Below, one piece after another: positions 6,714-10,398 of a stretch of DNA of 10,398 nt. The stretch is taken from NCBI RefSeq assembly GCF_002632615.1, contig NZ_NITZ01000046.1:1-10398 (forward strand), given 5' to 3'. Position numbers and translations under genes: made by a program. The stretch is from Xenorhabdus miraniensis (GTDB lineage Bacteria > Pseudomonadota > Gammaproteobacteria > Enterobacterales > Enterobacteriaceae). Numbering within the stretch: position 1 is the stretch's first letter; every line of letters starts with the position of its first letter. The notes beneath the pieces are model-generated. The model made no database searches, had not been told where the DNA came from, and was given only the letters and a program-made list of their open reading frames with translations.

Positions 6714-8042
6714 TTAGTGTCGGATTTCGATGATTAAATTATCTTCAGCCAAGGAAGTCAGAAATTTATCGATAATTTGAGTGTTCGACTCATCCAGATT
6801 CGCATCCCATTCATCTAAGAAAATAATGCGATGTTTAATATTAGACAGTAATGCCATTTGATATAGTTGCTTTTGTCCAGTTGAGCCCGGAACGGTATCT
6901 TCACCTACTTGTATATTAGGGCCAAAAAATAACGCATCAGGGTACTTACTTTTCGTATATTTTAGGAGTGAGGATTTACCCGCTCCGTTACTGCCAGAAA
7001 TCAAGTATCTGCCATTAACCGGTGCTTTTTCTAAATCAAGCTCGATGAAAGTATGTACATTTAGTATCTGCTCGTTAATTAGATCCATGACTGAAATTTT
7101 CCCATTGTCTATGCTTGCCAAATAGTCATAGCCTTTTAGGCTTGCTGAAAATAAATACAGCTTCTGGATTTTATTTTTCAGTAACATGATCTGACTTGTG
7201 CTCATGCTTGCTGCATGGATGTTTTGAAATAGTTGCAATGTTCTAGGTAAAACAGCCACCAAGGCGCCAATAGCCACTGTATTATTTAAAATTTGGTAAT
7301 ATGAAAATAAGACCAAGAGAGGAATAGAAATGAGTATTGGAGTACAAGAAATGATCTGTTCTAAAGTTTTATAAGACTCCGTCTTTTTAAAGTAAATATC
7401 AACTTTTTGTTTTGATGATGCTAGTGCAGAGGCCAATGATTTCTTATCACCATAAAACATATTATCCCATATTTTACTTATAGAATGTAATGCGGCTATC
7501 TTTTCATTTTGCATACTACTTGCAATAATACCTATTTTACTTTTTGATAAATACAAAAGCATCACAGATAAAAACATACAAAATACGATCACGCTAGTCA
7601 ATACAGCGCCAAGGATGGCAAACAGAGCAATAGTGGTAAAAAGGACATTAAAATATATAGCCAGTATTTCTATGAAGGCGAATCCAGCTTCATCAAGCGT
7701 GCTCAAAGCCTCACCACTTAGCCATAATTGCGTTGTTCTTTTATTTTCCTCGGTTGAGATTGAATGATTTTTTGAAATTTCAGTTAAAGTATTTGAATAA
7801 TATCTCTCCCACAAATTGTTAGAAAGTTTAACCCGATAAAACAATGAAGCTGAGCCGAGAAGGTAGGCAATAAAGATAGATAGAAAAAACATGGCTGTAT
7901 AGTAAAATGCTTCCATGGGGAGCGTAGCTACTTTCTCACCAGCCAACCCGATGAAATAAGTGGACAGCCCCACTAAAACTTGCTGCAGACATATCAATGC
8001 AAGACATATTAAGAAAAACTTATTTGAAAAAATATTTTTCAT
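6714..8042 (-). CDS. Half-size ABC exporter with compact ATPase domain
   Basis: A 442-residue fusion of a membrane domain and an ATPase, expected to work as a homodimer exporting the product of this operon. About six hydrophobic segments lie at roughly 8-32, 46-68, 120-146, 147-166, 232-250 and 255-275, the plan of a type IV exporter. The ATPase has Walker A GSNGAGKSS (350-358), a modified signature GSTGQKQ (386-392), Walker B RIIFLDE (405-411), D-loop ANLDES, and H442 as the switch histidine and also the last residue. Only about 30 residues separate Walker A from the signature, against roughly 80 in typical exporters. There is no C39 peptidase domain, so it would not cleave a leader itself. 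The start codon overlaps the upstream stop as ATGA, implying translational coupling. It resembles cyclic-peptide (SyrD/YojI-type) exporters in plan; that assignment is tentative. Confidence 0.85.
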   Translation of the reverse strand: MKNIFSNKFFLICLALICLQQVLVGLSTYFIGLAGEKVATLPMEAFYYTAMFFLSIFIAYLLGSASLFYRVKLSNNLWERYYSNTLTEISKNHSISTEENKRTTQLWLSGEALSTLDEAGFAFIEILAIYFNVLFTTIALFAILGAVLTSVIVFCMFLSVMLLYLSKSKIGIIASSMQNEKIAALHSISKIWDNMFYGDKKSLASALASSKQKVDIYFKKTESYKTLEQIISCTPILISIPLLVLFSYYQILNNTVAIGALVAVLPRTLQLFQNIHAASMSTSQIMLLKNKIQKLYLFSASLKGYDYLASIDNGKISVMDLINEQILNVHTFIELDLEKAPVNGRYLISGSNGAGKSSLLKYTKSKYPDALFFGPNIQVGEDTVPGSTGQKQLYQMALLSNIKHRIIFLDEWDANLDESNTQIIDKFLTSLAEDNLIIEIRH

Positions 8043-9118
8043 TTTGACTCAACATTTAATCCAAGTGTTTTTAATACATGTATTATCTTTGGCTTAACTG
8101 TAACAGGTAAATTTTCAATCAGTGTGGTAAGTTTATCCTCAAAGTTTTCAATGCCCATTTCAGGGAAGATCATCACTCTATCTTCCTGGCTATACGATGA
8201 GGCCAGACAGGATAAGAACAGGCGGTCATCAAATTTAGTGAAAAGGGGTTTGACTTTATTGATAATAAATTGCGATGACCTTCTGAGGGTAACCGAAGAA
8301 ACAAGCTTTAATTTTAAGCTTTTTTCATCCTCACTTTTAGATGCATCAATATAACCTTGAAGCAGGTCAATATTGTCAGGGTGATATAAGAATTCTGACA
8401 TTTTCATCATAAGCCAAAATTGCTCGGTTGCAGAAGAATCCTTCAACTCCTGTAAAAACTGACTTTTGCACTCTTTGTCGTCAATCATAGATAATAGATT
8501 GAAATATTTTATTTTTTTATTAAAAGCAATATTTGTTGCAGAATGATTAACCCGCATGTATGGAGGGAAGTAATTGAGCTGTGGGGATAGTACGGTGATC
8601 GGATGCGTTCTTACTATCAGGCTGATCGTCGGCTTCTCTAAATGCCAAACAGCATGTTTCTCTGTTCTGCCAAATGGAATAATTCGGCAGTCCCCTTTTT
8701 TACTGATATAAGCCTCGGTTAACTTTATGTTTCCCATGCTCAGGTTGTGACTGATTTCATTTTCTTCATCAAAAGAATAAATGGTATTCAGGGCGCTACC
8801 TTCGAGTTGTAATAAGACGCCAGAGAAGTCGTGATCATGAATAGATGTATCTTTATCCCACCAGTTCAGAAGCTCAATGTAAAACTTACCATTATCAAAA
8901 AGCTTCATATGCAATTCTGAAAATTCGGAAGCTATCTGAATTTTTTTCAAAGAATTAAGATTGATCAGTGAATTGATTTCCTTGAAGGAAAAGAGAGAGA
9001 TTAAATCTACCTTTTGCATTTCAGACTTGGCTATATCTGCAAACGAGTAGCAGCTATAGTCATCCATATGCCATCTCGCCTCTATTTTACCCGCAAGATT
9101 TTCGATTGCTTTTAACAT
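8039..9118 (-). CDS. Cysteine-dioxygenase-like cupin protein, putative peptide-modifying oxygenase
   Basis: A 359-residue protein with an N-terminal cupin domain (about 75-175) and a C-terminal helical region (about 195-359) that I do not recognise. The motif SIHDHDFSG gives H94 and H96; LLQLEGSALNT follows, with E106; then GDCRIIPFGRTEKHAVWH gives H155, and SLIVRTHP closes the domain. This spacing matches the three-histidine iron site of the cysteine dioxygenase family (IHDH followed by HRV in a late strand). The position of the CDO crosslink cysteine seems to be non-Cys, as in many bacterial members. It is likely a non-haem Fe(II)/O2 enzyme. It lies ten bases after the HExxH gene, with AGGA in that gap, and overlaps the exporter by four bases, so a role in maturing the peptide is inferred. 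A metal-free scaffold or leader-binding role remains possible. Confidence 0.7.
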   Translation of the reverse strand: MLKAIENLAGKIEARWHMDDYSCYSFADIAKSEMQKVDLISLFSFKEINSLINLNSLKKIQIASEFSELHMKLFDNGKFYIELLNWWDKDTSIHDHDFSGVLLQLEGSALNTIYSFDEENEISHNLSMGNIKLTEAYISKKGDCRIIPFGRTEKHAVWHLEKPTISLIVRTHPITVLSPQLNYFPPYMRVNHSATNIAFNKKIKYFNLLSMIDDKECKSQFLQELKDSSATEQFWLMMKMSEFLYHPDNIDLLQGYIDASKSEDEKSLKLKLVSSVTLRRSSQFIINKVKPLFTKFDDRLFLSCLASSYSQEDRVMIFPEMGIENFEDKLTTLIENLPVTVKPKIIHVLKTLGLNVESK

Positions 9119-9128
9119 GTTTTATCCT

Positions 9129-9977
9129 TTAGTTAAGGTTTTCACGTGCTGTCATAATAAATTCTTTTGTTCTGTTCGTGATGAGGTTGTTTAAGTTTTT
9201 CATACCGAGTATTTCTGCTATGGACTGATTGGTGTTTTTTTTAAGGATATTCGTTTTTGGATGTATGGTGACGTTTCCAGCGTTTAAGAATTTCTGTCGC
9301 GCATTTAAAATTTCATGTGAAACTAATATACTATGTACAACTTTATCCAAAGGACTCTTTTTTCCCAGTAGTGCGGAAGTAGAATAGTTTTCCGGTTTTA
9401 TTATTTCTGCATAATGAAATTGCTCATGACAACGCTCATCTATAAATAACAGATGGTGTGTCAACTCATGAAGCAAAAATTCCGCTATGTCATGCAGTGT
9501 TAAGGCGCCATGACCGCTAATCCAAATACTGCCAATAGCCGTCGAAGATGAACCACCAAAGGATGATACGTTTGAACTGCTTGTAGACTTTCTGAAAAAA
9601 ATAGTATGGATCACTAAATCAAAAATCAACTTAACGTCTTTATCGCTGTCCGCTAAATGGGTATAGCCGTTTTTCACTAACGTCGACAACTCTTGGTATT
9701 TATCAGTTCTGTGTTTTTCACCAATCATTTTAACCTGATTCAGGTCGTCAAGTGCACTCGGCTGATAGGCTAATATTAACGAGTTTATCTTTTCTTCATT
9801 AGAGACAATGATTTCATCGGAAAAATTAATGGGATGGTAAGGCTGATGATTTTTCAAAAAGTCCAAGTAAAATGGCTTTAGATCTTCTATTTTTTTAATA
9901 TTCTCAGAGCCAGGGAGACTCCTTGAAAGAAGGTACACATTTTTTATTATTTCATCTTTTCCTAGAATACTGAGCAT
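9129..9977 (-). CDS. HExxH-type putative peptide-modification protein
   Basis: A 282-residue protein with HELTHH at 170-175 inside a helix (LHDIAEFLLHELTHHLL) and, 40 residues later, SPLDKVVHSILVSHEIL, whose H215 matches the third metal ligand position (a GVLHG-like block) in the HEXXH putative peptide-modification family. Some members of that family have been reported as 2-oxoglutarate-dependent peptide beta-hydroxylases rather than proteases; a zinc protease is the alternative. Residues 131-150 are a Ser/Gly-rich stretch, and no signal peptide or transmembrane segment is seen, so it is cytoplasmic. The ATG at 9977 is preceded by AGGA at seven bases. It is the first enzyme gene after the precursor, 49 bases downstream, past a hairpin that likely lowers its expression relative to the peptide. 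The remote similarity is judged by motif only. Confidence 0.75.
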   Translation of the reverse strand: MLSILGKDEIIKNVYLLSRSLPGSENIKKIEDLKPFYLDFLKNHQPYHPINFSDEIIVSNEEKINSLILAYQPSALDDLNQVKMIGEKHRTDKYQELSTLVKNGYTHLADSDKDVKLIFDLVIHTIFFRKSTSSSNVSSFGGSSSTAIGSIWISGHGALTLHDIAEFLLHELTHHLLFIDERCHEQFHYAEIIKPENYSTSALLGKKSPLDKVVHSILVSHEILNARQKFLNAGNVTIHPKTNILKKNTNQSIAEILGMKNLNNLITNRTKEFIMTARENLN

Positions 9978-10000
9978 ATCATTTTCCTAAAGAATAAATA

Positions 10001-10019
10001 GCACCCAATAAATGGGTGC
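10001..10019 (-). terminator. Hairpin between precursor and modification genes
   Basis: A perfect 7-bp stem, GCACCCA (10001-10007) with TGGGTGC (10013-10019), and a 5-base loop, located seven bases after the precursor stop. On the minus strand it is followed by the U-rich TATTTATTCTTTA. Such a leaky terminator or processing hairpin is common after RiPP precursor genes and would give more precursor mRNA than enzyme mRNA. Confidence 0.7.
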
Positions 10020-10026
10020 AAGGAGT

Positions 10027-10158
10027 TTAAGCATCAAATGCGAGCATGTTCATTGGGCCGAGAAGAGAGACTTCTTCGCTTTCCATTTTAGAAACTTGGG
10101 TTTCAGTCGCGTTAATTTCAGTTTCTTTAACGGAATCGATCAATTCTTGAATATTCAT
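10027..10158 (-). CDS. Short Cys-free peptide, putative RiPP precursor
   Basis: A 43-residue peptide. The N-terminal part (MNIQELIDSVKETEINATET) is Glu-rich and likely helical, like a RiPP leader; after the acidic KMESEEVS the C terminus turns neutral and hydrophobic, LLGPMNMLAFDA, which may be the core. It has no Cys, His, Trp, Tyr or Arg, ruling out thioether, disulfide and cysteine-derived azole chemistry. Asn, Asp, Leu, Met, Phe and Pro are possible oxidation sites. No double-glycine motif is seen. The ATG at 10158 has AAAGG ten bases upstream. It leads an operon of two probable oxygenases and an exporter and is separated from them by a hairpin, the usual place of a precursor. An antitoxin or regulatory peptide is less likely. 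The assignment is inference from context and composition. Confidence 0.72.
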   Translation of the reverse strand: MNIQELIDSVKETEINATETQVSKMESEEVSLLGPMNMLAFDA

Positions 10159-10192
10159 GATTAATCTACCTTTATGTAATGGATTTATAATT

Positions 10193-10210
10193 CCCAATAT
10201 ATTTATTGGG
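10193..10210 (-). promoter_or_regulatory. 5'-leader hairpin of the peptide operon
   Basis: CCCAATA (10193-10199) and TATTGGG (10204-10210) form a 7-bp stem with a 4-base loop, 35 bases upstream of the precursor ATG. It overlaps one arm of the 13-bp repeat, so forming it competes with long-range pairing. It could be an RNA stability element, a regulator binding site, or both. Confidence 0.5.
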
Positions 10211-10217
10211 TGCTAAC

Positions 10218-10260
10218 ATCCTAGTATCCGGCATATACTTAGACAAGATTTTTTTAACAA
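10218..10260 (-). promoter_or_regulatory. Candidate promoters of the peptide operon
   Basis: Two overlapping sigma70-like candidates on the minus strand, both with 17-base spacers: TTGTTA (10255-10260) with TATATG (10232-10237), and TTGTCT (10241-10246) with TAGGAT (10218-10223). Each box matches consensus only moderately. Either would start the transcript at or just before the leader hairpin. The surrounding 10159-10320 is strongly AT-rich and holds no gene. Confidence 0.3.
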
Positions 10261-10332
10261 AATCGTTACACAATTCTAATTTTTTAATAACAATTTAAAT
10301 TAACCCGAATTCTGGATAAGAAGTTGACGAGA

Positions 10333-10394
10333 AGCCTGTTCCAGGAGCAAAGTTTTGGTGCACACCCAAAAACAGCTCCGAGGTGGAACAGGCT
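10333..10394. repeat. Three-level nested palindrome at the window edge
   Basis: The outer arms AGCCTGTTCC (10333-10342) and GGAACAGGCT (10385-10394) are perfect over 10 bp. Inside are GGAGC (10344-10348) with GCTCC (10375-10379), and at the centre TTTTGG (10353-10358) with CCAAAA (10366-10371). The GC-rich arms contrast with the AT-rich DNA beside them. It could be a dispersed repeat or miniature element, a terminator for a gene beyond the window, or a structured RNA. The window ends four bases later, so context is missing. Confidence 0.6.
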
Positions 10395-10398
10395 ATGG

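Larger units (their letters stand above)
10001..10213. repeat. 13-bp perfect inverted repeat bracketing the precursor gene
   Basis: GCACCCAATAAAT at 10001-10013 is exactly complementary in reverse to ATTTATTGGGTGC at 10201-10213. One arm lies in the 5' leader of the precursor and the other lies in the hairpin after its stop. In RNA the two arms can pair over 13 bp, enclosing the whole coding region. Confidence 0.85.

Noticed and set aside
9129..9977. Calling the HExxH protein a leader peptidase
   Set aside because: The motif alone would allow a zinc protease, but the later HSILVSHE block and Ser/Gly stretch fit the HEXXH peptide-modification family better, so protease is kept only as the alternative.
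10027..10158. Assigning the precursor to the XyeA/cyclophane family known from Xenorhabdus and Yersinia
   Set aside because: The peptide has no Trp or Tyr, only one Phe near its end, and no radical SAM gene is present in the window.

Overview
The window looks like chromosome from a gammaproteobacterium of the Enterobacterales, most likely a Xenorhabdus or Photorhabdus-type member of the Morganellaceae. The basis is residue-level recognition of enterobacterial core proteins (DarP/YjgA, PmbA/TldE, Rnk), the divergent darP-pmbA arrangement, a periplasmic broad-specificity amino-acid racemase, a barnase/barstar pair, and fairly AT-rich intergenic DNA. The genus is an inference from memory, not a search result.

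Positions 1-4860 are mostly housekeeping. On the + strand are an exported barnase-type ribonuclease and, four bases later, its barstar inhibitor. On the - strand follow a D-2-hydroxyacid dehydrogenase and darP (50S assembly). pmbA (half of the TldD/TldE peptidase) runs + and has a terminator-like structure in its leader. rnk runs - and carries a 13-bp leader hairpin. Next comes a - strand racemase with a signal peptide (4866-6098), then about 600 bases without an intact gene, holding what looks like a decayed coding fragment at 6410-6619.

Positions 6714-10158 (- strand) form a compact, AT-rich operon that reads as an undescribed or little-described RiPP (ribosomally made, modified peptide) system. 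In order of transcription: a 43-residue Cys-free precursor-like peptide (10027-10158, missed by length-limited gene callers); a hairpin; a HExxH protein resembling the family of HEXXH putative peptide-modification enzymes; a protein with a cysteine-dioxygenase-like cupin domain; and a half-size ABC exporter with a trimmed ATPase domain. The last three genes are joined by a 10-base gap and a 4-base ATGA overlap. Two probable non-haem iron oxygenases, one short peptide and one exporter suggest a peptide that is oxidised and then exported. No radical SAM enzyme, cyclodehydratase, lanthionine synthetase or dedicated leader protease is present in the window.

The precursor gene is bracketed by a perfect 13-bp inverted repeat (10001-10013 / 10201-10213). 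Each copy also lies in its own local hairpin, so the transcript can fold in mutually exclusive ways. Upstream, at the window edge, lies a three-level nested palindrome (10333-10394) of unknown origin, which may mark an element boundary.
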